A stretch of 64,000 nt of DNA. Origin: Mycogone perniciosa. Taxonomy: Eukaryota; Ascomycota; Sordariomycetes; Hypocreales; Hypocreaceae. Shown here piece after piece: positions 22,587 to 34,519 of the stretch. Within the stretch, counting starts at the first letter, position 1. Every line of letters begins with the position of its first letter. The stretch lies in contig JAOALB010000118.1 of the NCBI GenBank assembly GCA_025331125.1, positions 62,001 through 126,000 on the forward strand, read 5' to 3'. A program made the position numbers and the translations under genes. The notes below the pieces were generated by a model. It was not told where the DNA came from. It saw only the letters and a list, made by a program, of their open reading frames with translations, and ran no database searches.

Positions 22587-23386
22587 GATGGGCTGTTAAT
22601 TAAGCGTCGCAGTTACAGGAAGGCTGTATCAGTAGCGGAGGCTTCGTCAACCAAGCTTGGTTCCGGGCTGCAAATCGAGTTTTTGTCGTTGCGCCACTGA
22701 TGGGATCGCTCAGCGGAGGAGGGGAGCTCAAGGCGGGTCAGTAATGGACCTGGCGCCTTATGCACCAAGTGGGCATCTGCGAGCGATCCCCAACAGAAGA
22801 GAATCTCGTCTATGCAGAAACTCTGGCAGGCCTGGCGCGTGGTGCGTGATGGAAGGCGATGCCAGGCGTTGATGGCTTTTTTGGTGATATTAGGAACTTT
22901 TGAAGTGAAAGGGATCTCCAGAAGAACTGCCTACCGTCTTTCGACGCGCGACGTGCTGGGCTAAGGAGAAGCCAGTCCTAATAAGGCTAGAGTCCCGATA
23001 AGGTAAAAGTCCTGGATATAGGAATGCACTATGCTTGGTAATCACTCTACTGATGGTGAGCGTTCTGTCTTCCTGTCTATGTCCATACATAGGTATTCGT
23101 GTTACAACATGAAACTCCGAGATTAAAGGCTATAGGTCAAGAGGAACTCGAGAGGCTTGCTGGCAATGACAAATTTCTCTCTCAATTATATAAAAAAAAC
23201 ATCCACCTCTAATTCCCAAAAACTCCGCCTATCCAAAATCCAAATGCCAACTTCTTTCACAACGCCCATGCTAAAATTGAATTCACAATTCCCTCCCAGT
23301 CAAACATCAAAGTGCCTCCTTTAATATAATATCCAACTCACCCACATGAGCTACTGGTGGTGTTGTTGCTCTTCTTGTAAGGAGGC
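22587..23386. other. Intergenic region, rpb2 promoter and bna2 3' flank
   Basis: 800 bp with no supported gene. It is A/T-rich near 23160-23340, likely the 3' end of the dioxygenase transcript. Open frames here are short and featureless. Confidence 0.5.
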
Positions 23387-24886
23387 CTAATAGAGACAGA
23401 TTCCACCAACTTCGTCGTCCATGGTCCAGGAACCAGCTAGGCCTTTAACTTCAACATCATCAGTCTCTAATGGAACTCCATCATCCGGCTTGCCAAGGAA
23501 GAAGTTGCCGCTGCCCTCTTTCTTAACCTGTCTCTTCATAAACCGCTTCGTCCACTCCTCCACAGCAGGCTCTCCCGTCTCATCCCTAGCCTGTTTCAAG
23601 AACGGGATAAGAGCCGTACCGCCCGTACCCTTTTGCTTGTCTTGGTTCTTGCGCGAGGCAACGGCCAGGTTGATCTGATGGCGGGTAGCTTCGGGGCTTC
23701 GCGACCTGCTGCGGGCGCGGACTTGACGAGAAGGGTTTATGATGTAGCGAGTTACGATGGCAATGTGCTTGTCCCGGAATGCGCTGAGCATGGCTAAGCA
23801 GGCATCGTAGGTGAGGCAGAGTTGGCGATCGCTGGTGTGGTCTTCGACATACTGGCGGATATTCGCCACTCGCGCGACGTCCTCGAGGAACTGAGCGTGA
23901 GGGCCTGGCATATAGCGGCGCATGTCTTGGATGAAGTTGTGTTTGTGGCTTTGGCCCTGGCGGTCCGTTCCTGATGAATCGCGCTTTTCGCCAGTAGGGC
24001 GGTGCTCAATACCCAGAACGATGTCGAAGAATTGAATCAAACTGCTCTGCGCATTGCTTCCGCCGCTGTACTGGCGGTATGTCTCATCACCAGAGCCGAC
24101 GTCGTAGATGACACCGTTGGGTAGGCCAGCTTCAGCCATATTCTTGCTGCCGGCAAGGAACGGCCGTATCCGGGTGAAGAAAAAGTTGGGATCGCAACTT
24201 TCGTGCATCCTCTGCAAGATGCTGGTCAAGTCCGTTAGGCGCTCAGCAAAAGCGCGCAAGCAACGAGTAACTGTAGCTGAGTCGTTGTATCTCGCAGCAG
24301 CAACGGCCGTTAGCATGAGAGAAATAATTGGTCCGCCGCGGGCTTCCAGGGCCACGGAGACGAGATAGAACCATGACTCGTCGTTTGAGCCGGTGAAAGT
24401 GTAGAGCGTTGCCAGGTTCTCAAGGTTGTCAATGTCCTCATCGATGAACAGAGGTTTGTAGTTCCACAAACAGACGGCGGCGTAAGTTGCGACAGGAGGA
24501 ACCTCCAGATGATGGGAGATTTCGAGCAGCGGGATAGAAATTTGAGGAGGAAGTCGATCAACCGGATGGTCGCCGCCCCAGATATAGGCATGGGCCATAA
24601 AACATAGCAGTGAGTACGCGCGTCGCCACTCAGAATCATGCTCCAGACCAACGGTTGAGAGCACAGGCAGACGATCAACAACGCCGCGAAGACGGCGACT
24701 CAGAACGAGTGCCTGGAGATTTGCGACAATAGATTCCCATTTGTTGTAGTAAGGGTCTGGCAAGCGAGTTAAAGGAAGAGTGCTGGGAAGAAAGCCATGA
24801 GTGGGAGAAATGCCGTAGTCGGCAAGCACGGGAATGGGAGGCAACATATTTGGTTGTCTCTTCTCCCAAGTCCGTCTTTTTGTCAA
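23387..24886 (-). CDS. bna2: Indoleamine 2,3-dioxygenase family protein
   Basis: Heme dioxygenase opening the indole ring of tryptophan to N-formylkynurenine, the first step of the kynurenine/NAD route. Single exon of 499 residues. The start may instead be Met14 (MLPPIPVLADYGISPTHGFLP), which is where family similarity begins. Visible motifs are PIPVLADYGISPTHGFLP, the hydrophobic core ending EARGGPIISLM, SGGSNAQSSLIQFFDIVLG, RRYMPGPHAQFLEDV and RDKHIAIVTRYI with His374 as the likely proximal heme ligand. An Arg/Ser insert (RARSRSRSPEATRHQ) and a longer C-terminus than the yeast enzyme are typical of filamentous fungal paralogues. Many fungi have several IDO copies, so assignment to the NAD-pathway enzyme rather than a paralogue is less certain. 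Confidence 0.93.
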   Translation of the reverse strand: MTKRRTWEKRQPNMLPPIPVLADYGISPTHGFLPSTLPLTRLPDPYYNKWESIVANLQALVLSRRLRGVVDRLPVLSTVGLEHDSEWRRAYSLLCFMAHAYIWGGDHPVDRLPPQISIPLLEISHHLEVPPVATYAAVCLWNYKPLFIDEDIDNLENLATLYTFTGSNDESWFYLVSVALEARGGPIISLMLTAVAAARYNDSATVTRCLRAFAERLTDLTSILQRMHESCDPNFFFTRIRPFLAGSKNMAEAGLPNGVIYDVGSGDETYRQYSGGSNAQSSLIQFFDIVLGIEHRPTGEKRDSSGTDRQGQSHKHNFIQDMRRYMPGPHAQFLEDVARVANIRQYVEDHTSDRQLCLTYDACLAMLSAFRDKHIAIVTRYIINPSRQVRARSRSRSPEATRHQINLAVASRKNQDKQKGTGGTALIPFLKQARDETGEPAVEEWTKRFMKRQVKKEGSGNFFLGKPDDGVPLETDDVEVKGLAGSWTMDDEVGGICLY

Positions 24887-26041
24887 AACTCGCTGGAAAG
24901 TCCCAGCCAGATAAAAAGGTCTCAGACCAACAGTCGAAAGTCAAAGACTAAGAGTGACTCAAACTTGGATGTTGAAGATTGAACAAGTGAGAAATTTTGG
25001 AGATTTAAAGTTGAGTGGGTCACGCCTTTGCCGCTCGTGGGCAAGACGTCTTCGGATAATGGGGGATAAAAATAGGGCTATTTGATCCTGGTGATGAGAA
25101 ACAAGCCGTGACGGACGAGTCGGCTAAAAAGTGCGTTTGTCAAGGTGAGGCGGATTCTGTTTGAGAAAGAGTCCGGGATGCCAAATAAGAGAAAGAAGGA
25201 GAAAAACGAATCTTTGAAACGGGTTTCATAGCGCAGCTCATGGGAAGGAAGGCATTGTCAACTATTAGTCTTGATTATTAATGTCGTTTTAGCCTCGTAC
25301 GAGTTTCCAAAGACTACTGGTTAGTTTCTACCTAGTAGTATTGCTATTCACCCGCCTTTGGCTGCTATCCGATAGCCCGGCCGGTTGTCCGGTTCGTCAT
25401 CGGCGGTCATCGGCAGTCATCGGACTGTCCATCCCGGCCTTTCCCTTTGCGTAAACGCTATGGAGTACTGCTTTAGACAAAGAGGTTCTCAGTTCTGTCA
25501 TCTGACAAGCACATGATCGCAGCTTTCATGCATGACGTGCGTGATATTATCAATTCTTGCAACCCAAGAGTGTCTGTGTGCTTGGCCTGTCAGACGCCGA
25601 GACTGGGCTCCGACATGCGGCCAATCAACACGGAGTCGCTATGATATCGACTTACTTATCTCCTGCCTTGCTTGGCTGAGGAGGAGAGACCAATTTTAAT
25701 TGAACAACAGCAAATGTGTCCATTGGGGGCGTTTAATATTATTTATTAAATGGCCCTGCAAGCAATCGCCGCCTATCGTTCAGCCTATGCAATCGGACGC
25801 AGCTATTCTCGGCAATATTAAATAATTCATCATCAATGGCTGGTCTCTCAGCCCCGCAGCCTTCGTTCAGCTCTGCTCTGGAAGCGCCGAGCTCACCCTC
25901 GGGTCGATTTCTCGTAAGGACATATGAATAAATGGTGGCCCAGCGGAATATTTTCATCAGCTCTTATAGAGCCCTGCCTGCACACCATTACTCTCTTCGG
26001 TTGTACTGATATCGGAGCCTATTCGCCGCGCCAGCCCACAT
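24887..26041. other. Divergent intergenic region, bna2 / HET gene
   Basis: 1155 bp. The left part is the dioxygenase leader (A/G-rich on + strand). The middle has local direct repeats of a CGGTCATCGGCAGTCATCGG type around 25395-25425. The right part is A/T-rich. No gene is supported. Confidence 0.5.
25395..25430. repeat. Short tandem repeat of GTCATCGG units
   Basis: The unit GTCATCGG or CAGTCATCGG recurs three times in about 35 bp. Low complexity; no function evident. Confidence 0.45.
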
Positions 26042-28062
26042 ATGGATGAATCGCTTCCCGGTAGTCAAGATGTGCTGCTTTGGCCAAGACGTTGCCACCG
26101 ATGCCAAAATCTCTGTTTGGCCGATATCACAGGCAGCGGATACGTACTGCATTCAGACGTGAAGGGTCTCTTCAGGGCAGCGAGAGTGGGAAGGGAAGGC
26201 GGATGTGACCTATGTTCCTCGATACTGTGGTCGTTACGGGCAAATGCCCCCAGGCTCTATTCGATGGATGGATGCGGCGTTGTGCTGTATCGGAACCCCC
26301 CCGAAACCACACCCATCCAGAGGATTGATGTAATTGTGGTGGACGAGGCCAAGCGTCAGGGCTTGTTATGGTGTTCCGACCTCGCAGGCTTGTGGCATCT
26401 TGGACCTCCAGACGAGAAGCCATGGCTTGCTCGTGGCCATCTGACGCTCTACACAAGTCATAGGCACAGTGAGTCGACTGACCCTAACCAAAGTTGCTGT
26501 TTTGATACTCAAGATTTATAGATGATTTCGAGTCGACAGTCTCACTCAAGTATCGAATGACAGAGGCAAATTCCGGATCAATACCCTGCTTCAACCTAAT
26601 CACAAAATGGCTTTCTGATTGTCAGTCAAATCACGGCAAGAACTGCCCAGCAAACGATAATTCCCCTCTCCCTGCAAGGGTCATCGATATTGGACCGCCG
26701 GATGGCTCTGAGTCTCCTCGACTGGTCGTAACCACTGAAGGACAGTGTGGAAACTACATGGCTATTAGCTACTGCTGGGGCAGAAATCCATTCCTCACCC
26801 TGACGAGTGCGAACAAGAAAGAACTGGAGAAGCAAATTCCATTTGACAGATTGCCGCAAACAATTCGTGACGCCATCGTTGCAACAAGGCGACTAGGCAT
26901 TCGCTATATATGGATCGACTCGCTATGTATCATTCAGGGCCGGGATGACGAGGCCCTCAAGGACTGGGAACGAGAAGTGCAACACATGAATACGGTGTTC
27001 CGTGGGGCTTTCTTGGTAATTATGGCGACAGGAGCCGATGATGCTAATCAAGGATTGTTTACTGATCGAGCCTACGCAACGCCTCCATCCTGCAAACTTC
27101 GAATTGACCGAGATAGCTCCGCAACTGCGTACCTCGGACGGGACCCCGAGGAAGAGCTTCCATCAAACGAGCCCCTGAATAAGAGAGGATGGGCTTACCA
27201 GGAAGCTTTTCTTTCTATCCGAGCCGTCACATATGGAAGCAAGGAGCTGTCATGGAAGTGTCGGGCCGCTCATTATCGGGAAAGTTTGGAGGCGAATACC
27301 TTAGCACGCCCAGTGATACGGAGACTTGGTGAACCACACCATATCCGGACGAACTGGAAGACTATTGTCGAAGAGTACAGCTCAAGGAATCTCACTTTTA
27401 TTGCCGACAAACTTCCGGCCATAGCAGGACTTGCAAAACTCGGCCAGGTCGATTCCCCAACTAGCTATGCCTTTGGTGTATGGATAGACCAACTTGTCGA
27501 GTTACTTCTGTGGCGACACCTTGGCCACGTGGTTGACGGACGGCATCAGTACTCTAGACAAGCAAAACATAGAGCACCGTCATGGTCATGGGCATCTGTG
27601 GATGGAAGGATCAAGTTTCTTCCTGGGACAGACCCCAAATACCTTCAGATCGAAAGATTCAAGGACGATGGCACGATCGCAATCCAAGGCCCCGTTCAAA
27701 GGATCCAAACCATGCGATTGGCACACGCAGCAAACTACTATGGAGGCTATGACAATTACTTGCCTTGGGCCAAGTTTCCCTCAACTATGAAGACTTTTAT
27801 TGATGACATAAACACTATTCCAGCTCGTCATCGGAAGATGGTTGCAAATCGATGCCCGGAGTTGTTGGGGGTGTGGTTTTTATTCCTTGGGCCTGGCTGC
27901 GGCCTTATACTTGCTGAAGATGGGTGGGCTGGGCGAATGATCCAGCCAAGTACTGGCTGCTTGGCCTTCAGCCTCCAGAAAAAACGCAAATTCGTTCGTC
28001 TAGGATCGTTTGAGGGATACTCGAACGAGAACCATTGCATTGGCCGACTGCTTCTGAGGTAA
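26042..28062 (+). CDS. HET-domain protein (heterokaryon-incompatibility type)
   Basis: Two exons, 26042-26468 and 26522-28062, 655 residues; the intron is GTGAGT..TAG and gives TSHRHNDFES across the junction. The N-terminal ~60 residues have CHRC and CDLC pairs, common ahead of HET domains and possibly metal binding. The HET domain motifs are all present: YMAISYCWG (223-229), RYIWIDSLCIIQ (270-281) and NKRGWAYQEAFLS (365-370). The C-terminal part has a Trp-rich RAPSWSWASVDG segment usual for these proteins. HET proteins trigger cell death when incompatible hyphae fuse; many copies have no known partner. No NACHT, WD or TPR region is attached. It sits alone between long non-coding stretches, as accessory HET genes often do. 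Confidence 0.93.
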
Positions 28063-30022
28063 TGGATAATGCTGTTTGCTTCGTATATGTAGGACGATTA
28101 CCAATCTACTGACGTTCAAGGTTCGCCAGGGGTGACTGCTATGTACATCTACAGCCAGCATTGACCAGTTGCGTTTGTATGTATATTTGACCCCCATTTA
28201 TACGCGAAATGTCAATATCCCAGGATCCAAGATGGGTCTGTGGCACACTCTGCATTCTTGATTCCACACACTCGTACTGCCGATTTTACCGGTTCCCCTG
28301 TCCTGTGGGTCCTTATCTTTGGGGTCATGATATATCTCTAATATGACAGAACCATTACGAGTAAACGACCAGACATGCGGTTCGTATGTTTACTATTATG
28401 CTTATACTATTACTACGATGGAGAAGGCTATGGCGACGGACGGGCACCTGGTGACATTTACCGAGTTGCCGGCTCGTAATATTTAATACATCTGCATCTC
28501 ATCTTGGTACTACCGCATCTTGAGGTACCCAGTATTGAGAAGAGGAATGCCCCCATGCTCATTAACGTGGGTCTCGAACGCTCGTTAATCGTATTGTTAA
28601 TAGTAAATAGTTCTGTCAACAAAATTGGTGATTCTTCCGCAAAGCTCCATCATCCGCGGTGATACACGACCCACGGCGGATTTTATGAGTACTCGTAAAG
28701 ATGGGGGGAAAGAATAGAGAGCTCCGGTAATGGCTACTGAAGATGAATGGGGCAATAAGATGGGGTGGCGTGTTAGGGAGTAGTCTGCTGACTTGGTATG
28801 AAAAGCTATTGTAAGAGTAGAGTACCTAGCTGTAGGTATTAAAAGACTACCATCTAAATTTGGTCAACTTGGTTCCTAGAAAAGAAATGGCGAACACTGC
28901 ATTTCTTCTCTTCCAATGGGAACTTTCCTAAAACGTATAAAAGCTGTCAGTCATCATTACTGATCAGCTCGTGGGGCTGAGGGAAAAACCCTATAATACT
29001 ACTAGTACTTCGTACTACCATCTATTTTATCCTCGAATAAAAGTCTCTGATGTAACAACGATGCTCTACGAGTAGTATGTATATGCAATGATTACCACGT
29101 TGATTGCCCTTTTCGGCCATCACACCATTTTCTCTCCACATCTCGTTCTTCGTCCCCTCGATTTGTATGGAGCAGTTTTCATCACCAACATTCGTTCCAA
29201 CATTTGCAGGGCTTTGCACTAAACCCCCAGGCGTGACAAAACAGAGACCGCAAGACATCTACATGGTACTTATATACTACTCTCTCATTGCTACAATCCA
29301 TGGCATACTAATACAATAGTAAAACTTCCGAATACTGTCATCGGTTAACCACTTACTAGTATCAGGGCATCTCTGTTTTTGCAGTCCCTGTTTTATTAAT
29401 ACCCGCTTGCTACCTTAAACGAGGTCTTTTTAACCTACAAATACGGCCTAGTGAGGGCCAAATGTAGCAGATGCAAAAGGCCCTTGGCCTTGTCCTTCAT
29501 GAGGCCAGTGTGTCGGATATTTTTGATCAATGATCGCTCTGCATTGTTATATGTAGTGTTCTTAGCGATGCCGAGACGGGAAGAGGCGCGGCACTATTGA
29601 CGGTAGTAGACCCGTTCTTAGACCGGAATTTGACACCGATTCTCTCCAACTCCTCAACATGTTCGAAGCACTAATACTACTCTCCTGTCCGTGGAAGGAT
29701 GAAATACGGGGGGCATGCTCACATAGTCTTTCCACTACGAGCTTTCTACTCGTATATGAGGTTTTGATAAGCGAAGGTCCCAACCGTCAAGTGACTGGAT
29801 ATTACCCTGCCATTGCGTGCTTGCCATCACCCCCCCTCCATCAACTTGATGCTGTGTTACAGTGAAATGTAGTCAGGGTGACAATGGTACCCTGAGCTGC
29901 ACCAAAGTCTCCGGGTATCGATTCTCAAATAAATAGCTCATTTGGTTGCCCTTCAAGATGTTGGCGATGTCCCCTTTCCATTCCACTCGTGCTTGTTGTG
30001 AAGCCTCAGCCGGTCCAACAAG
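28063..30022. other. Gene-poor A/T-rich intergenic stretch after the HET gene
   Basis: Nearly 2 kb with no convincing coding sequence on either strand. The base composition is visibly more A/T-rich than the flanking genes. The last ~100 bp hold the leader of the transporter. No transposon ends, RNA gene or pseudogene could be recognised. Confidence 0.5.
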
Positions 30023-32522
30023 ATGGCGTCCGCTCAGGTAGAAAAGCCGGACGAACAAACCATTGGCCCTGTGCCCACAGAGACCCCTTCCGTCTTGAAC
30101 AAAGCAGATGAAGCTGATGCTCTCGGGATTGACGAAAAGTCTGGCACCAATATCGACATCGATTCGAAAGAGTCTCTGGACAACGGAAAAGTCTTGTATA
30201 CTCTCACAAATGAGGCTGGCGAGGAAGAAGTCGTGACTGAAGATGACCCGAGAATCAAGGATATTCCCTCCTACGTGAGGCGAGTTGTGAGCTTCACGGA
30301 CAACCCCGATGAACCGACTCTGACCTTCAGATACTTCCTCCTGACGATCCTCTTCGTCGCCCCGGGAGCTTTCCTGTCGCAGATGTCCCATTACCGCACA
30401 ACGTACGCACCCTACTCGGTCTTCTTCGTACAGATTGCGTCCAACTACCTCGGTGCTTGGCTCGCCAAGGTCTTGCCGGCCTGGGAAATCAGAATCCCCT
30501 TTACGAAGTTTGGCTTCAACCTCAACCCAGGCCCCTTCAGCACGAAGGAACATGTCCTGATCACCATCTCTGCCGCATCAGGCGCCACATACAACCTGGG
30601 CTACACCCCCATCTCCATGTCAGAGCTGTACTTCGACGAGAAGGTCAATGGTGCTGTGGCCACCTTCTTCATGTTGGCTATCACCTGGACGGGCTACTCT
30701 TATGCAGCCCTCGCCCGCCAGTTCTTGATTTACGACCCGCAGTATCCCTGGTTCCAATCACTCTGTCAATCGGCCCTCTTCGAGACTCAAAAGAAGCAGC
30801 GCGAGAACCCGACCCGTCTCTCACGCAAGCAAATGGCTGTCTTCTTCGCCGTCCTGGTCGGGATGATTCTTTGGCAATTTTTGCCAGAATTCGTCTTTCC
30901 ATTCCTGGGCTCCCTTGCCTTCTTGTGCTGGGTGGCGCCTCACAATAAGACGGCCAACTTCGTCGGTTCTGGGTTTGGTGGCATGGGTTTCCTGAATCTC
31001 TCACTCGACTGGTCGAGCATCGCATCCAATGGCAGTCTGTTTTTGACACCCTGGTGGACGCAGGTCATTCTCTTTTCTGCCTTTGTTGCCAGTTGTTGGA
31101 TCTTGATCCCGGCGGCTAAGTTTGGCGGCCTTGGCCGAGGGGATGACGGACTCATGTCTAACCGTGTTTTCTTGAGTATGTGATCCTGTCTTCCGCTGCA
31201 TATATCTTGGCCGCATATAACTGACGCTCGTTTCAAAGAAAACGGAACTAGATACCCCTTAACGGAGCTCCTGACCTCCGACTTCAAGTTAAACGAGACT
31301 GCGTACGCCCAATACGGCGATCTATATGTCGGTACGCAGTACTTGTGGGACATGTTCTTCGACTACGCCTCCTACTCCTCCGCCCTCGTCTGGATGCTTC
31401 TTTTCGGCTGGAAAGACCTCAAGGAGAGCTTCAACAAGCTCAGGGAGCGTTCACGCAAGGGCTCCGCAAAGATAACAGAGCAGTACAAGGACCAGATCAA
31501 CATCCTGCAGCGACCCTACGATGAGGTCCCGCTGTGGTGGTTCTTGGCCTTGTTCGCAGTGTCCTCCCTCATACTTATTGTTATTGTTGCAAAGGGTCTG
31601 CTCTTTATCCCCGTGTGGACGTACTTCGTTGGCATTGCGACCGGCGCCATTGTCGTCGTACCCCTGGGCTGGCTGTATGCCCTTTCCAACTTCCAACTGG
31701 TGAGTCGTTGTGCTTCTGTTGAACCATAACTTAATTCTGACAATGCTCTAGGCGATCGGTACCACCAACGAGCTCTTCTATGGACTCATGGTCAACGCCG
31801 TCTCCGGCTTCAAGAACCCCTGCGGCGCTTCAACCTATGGTTCCATCGCAGGAGACGCCTGGTACAGAGCACAGCTCAACCTCCAGGACATGAAGATTGG
31901 ACACTACATGCACGTGCCCCCCAAAGTCGTCTTCTTCTCGCAGGTCTTCGGCTCCCTGATCGGTATCCCAATCGACTACGCCGTCATCCGCTGGGTCCTC
32001 GACACCAAAAAGGACTACCTATTCGGCGCCAAGGTCGATCCCACTCACCAATGGACCGGTCAGTCCCTCGCATCTTCTCTCACTGCCGGCGTGCAATACG
32101 TCCTCGTCGGTCCCGCGCGTCTCTTCAAGCAAGAGATATACCGCCCCGTGCCCTACGGCTTCCTCGTCGGCGCAGTCTGTCCCGTCATCATCTTCCTCCT
32201 GCACAAGAAATTCCCACGCGCCAAGTTCCAGCTCTGGAACACCACCATCTTCTTCTCCTCCATCTCCATTTTCTACGGCAACATCAGCACGGGCTACACA
32301 TCGAGCTTCATCGGCGGCTTTGTGGTGATGTTCTGGACGTATCGGTACCGCTATGATTTGTGGACAAGGTGGAACTACATCCTCGCTGCGGCCTTTGATG
32401 CGGGCTTCAACTTCAACATGTTGCTCATCTTCTTGTGTTTCGGTGCGGGCAAGATCGTCACGATGCCGAATTGGTGGGGGAACGATGCAGAGAGCAGCGA
32501 GCGGTGCTTTGCACTCGACTGA
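30023..32522 (+). CDS. OPT-family oligopeptide transporter
   Basis: Proton-coupled small-peptide transporter of the plasma membrane. Three exons, 30023-31175, 31239-31699, 31752-32522, give 794 residues, normal for fungal OPTs. The first ~90 residues are acidic and hydrophilic (cytosolic), followed by about a dozen or more hydrophobic segments. Family motifs seen are FGFNLNPGPFSTKEHVLITI (the NPG motif, near residue 170), ATYNLGYTPISMSELYF, and LQDMKIGHYMHVPPKVVFFSQ, the counterpart of the KIPPR motif. The C-terminal region has LWNTTIFFSSISIFYGNISTGYTSSF and ends in a short acidic tail. Substrates could be tetra/pentapeptides or glutathione; the sequence alone does not decide. Confidence 0.95.
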
Positions 32523-32765
32523 ACTGTTAGTAGTAGTATATGATGTCCCCTATAGTAACAGAGTAAAAGCGAACTTTTGAATGATCAATGCGATTCGTGT
32601 CGAGTGCTTGGGTTTCCCCTATTGTCACGTCATCACGGCTCTATCAACTTTCACCCGCTTCCCAGACCACTAGTAATGGCACAAAACAACAATGGAAATG
32701 AGAAAGAAAGGCTAAGGACTGTTTTGTATCATCTCTATGTTGGATTCAAGCTCAAACCTTCTAGA

Positions 32766-34519
32766 TCAAGCCTCCTCATGTATTATCAACCCCATTCCTT
32801 CTCCAATCTTTCGCGCGAGGGCCTTTTTCAAGTACCACTCCCGTGCCAGAGATCGCGTCATCTTGGCAAAAGCGGCTGGCGAAATACGGCCCCGCTCTAC
32901 AGCTCGCCCGAGCATGAAGATTGCATCACCCAACGCTCGCTCTTCAGCCACTACCCTGTACAGCTGGTTCGACACCACCGTTGGTGCCACTAGGAGCTCA
33001 TCAATATCAGGGACAGTGTGACTTCTTGACCCTTCAATCACGGCATCCGCCTTGTGGAGAGCATCATGGAGAATGTTCGCATTTGAGGAGATGGCGTTGG
33101 ATAGCTGGTTAAGCTGGGCCATCTCAGCCTGAAGAGTGGACATGGCAGACATCATCGCAACCCGCTGTGCTTGTAGTCCGGCCATACTAGATTCATTCTG
33201 CTGTCGACTACGCTGTCGAATTGAGGCCAATGTTTGCGCAAGTTGCCTTAAAAGGGCATCCTTCTCCGGATTCGGGGGGATAGGGGGAGCTGTAATGATT
33301 GATGAATGAGTCGTGATATCCAAATTGAGAGGGTCGTCAAGGAGATTTTGGGGAGGTTTCGGTTGCTGAGGCTGAGGCTGAGGCTGGGCTTGGGGCGGTA
33401 GGGCAGCTCTATCCCATGCCAGTGGCTGTGCCGATTGTTGCCATTGCCCTTGGGCATAAGAGGGAATTCCATGTTGAACACTTGGTCCTGGTGGTTGAGG
33501 TGGAGACAACGATGATGGAGGAGGCGGAACTGGGACTGGGGCAATTTGATGCTGGGGAGCAGGTTGAGGATGAGGTTGGTATGATGGCCCAGATGTGGGG
33601 ACTTGAGGTGGGAGGGGAGGCGCAGAGTCGTATCGAGACGGTATCCTGGCGGATGTGGAAGGGTTGGAAGTAGAATGAGGAGCTGGAGGAGCTGGGGAAC
33701 GAGGCTCTTGGTGTGGCTTTGGGGGTGGTGGAGGTGGGCGAGGTTCGCCCGGGCTGGTGTGAGCTCGACTGGCGGGATTCGAAGACGAAGCTATCTCCGG
33801 AGGAAGGGGTGGGATGGGAGGCGGCTGGGTTGGCGGGGGACTGCGAGTGGCTGGTCGGGATTGCTGCCTCGATATGACAGGAGGCTCCTTGGCAAACACG
33901 TCGCACAAGACCGAGAGAAAGTCCAGCAATGTTGATTTCTGTAAGACCACAAAAGTTAGCTACGGCTGTGTATAACATGGTGTAGATGTATGGTGAGGGG
34001 GTATGGAAGTCGTACATCCCAAAAATCGGCCCAGCCAGCTAGGTACGGGTGGTAGATCTGGCCCTGAGGATCGACATGCTGCCCTGGACGGACCATCATG
34101 GTCTCGGTCGGAGTCACATAGACCAAAGGCGCTTCACGCGGATAGGCATGGGGCACCCATATTGACAAGGGGAACCGATATGTGGTGCCGCGGAAGCTGA
34201 CGGGGAGGGTGCCGGATATGTGTAGCAGCAGAGCGCTGGTGCCATTGGGGAACGCTGGACATGGTCAGCCTCAGAGCATGAAGAGGAATGGCAAGATTCG
34301 AGGGCGCAAATACTGTGCACATCAGTCCGCGGCGCAAGCGTGGGATATCGCGTAAGCACATGAGCGACATCATTGTAGGTGTGATTGACGTCGTGGTATT
34401 CCTAGCCGAGACGGTTAGTTGCCGGGGGTCTGTAGGGTAGGGTTAACGTGAATAAGAGGCGGACGTACACTCGTCAGAACACTATACAGCCAGTTCAGGA
34501 CATGTTGTTGAACGGGCAT
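32766..34519 (-). CDS. vps23: VPS23/TSG101-type ESCRT-I subunit
   Basis: ESCRT-I subunit that binds ubiquitinated cargo at endosomes and feeds it into multivesicular bodies. Four exons: 34519-34469, 34401-34314, 34254-34016, 33938-32766; 516 residues. The N-terminal ~125 residues form a UEV (ubiquitin E2 variant) domain: LNWLYSVLTSEYHDVNHTYNDVAHVLTRYPTLAPRTDVHTF, then SALLLHISGTLPVSFRGTTYRFPLSIWVPHAYP. No catalytic Cys is evident, as expected for UEV. Next comes a ~200-residue Pro/Gln-rich linker, a coiled coil (LAQTLASIRQRSRQQNESSMAGLQAQRVAM) and the C-terminal steadiness box (LYRVVAEERALGDAIFMLGRAVERGRI..FLKxxR-like end). Start chosen at the first ATG preceding the conserved LNWLY. Confidence 0.94.

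Noticed and set aside
30457..32356. Arg/His-rich alternative frames within the peptide transporter
   Set aside because: Out-of-frame readings of hydrophobic transporter exons.
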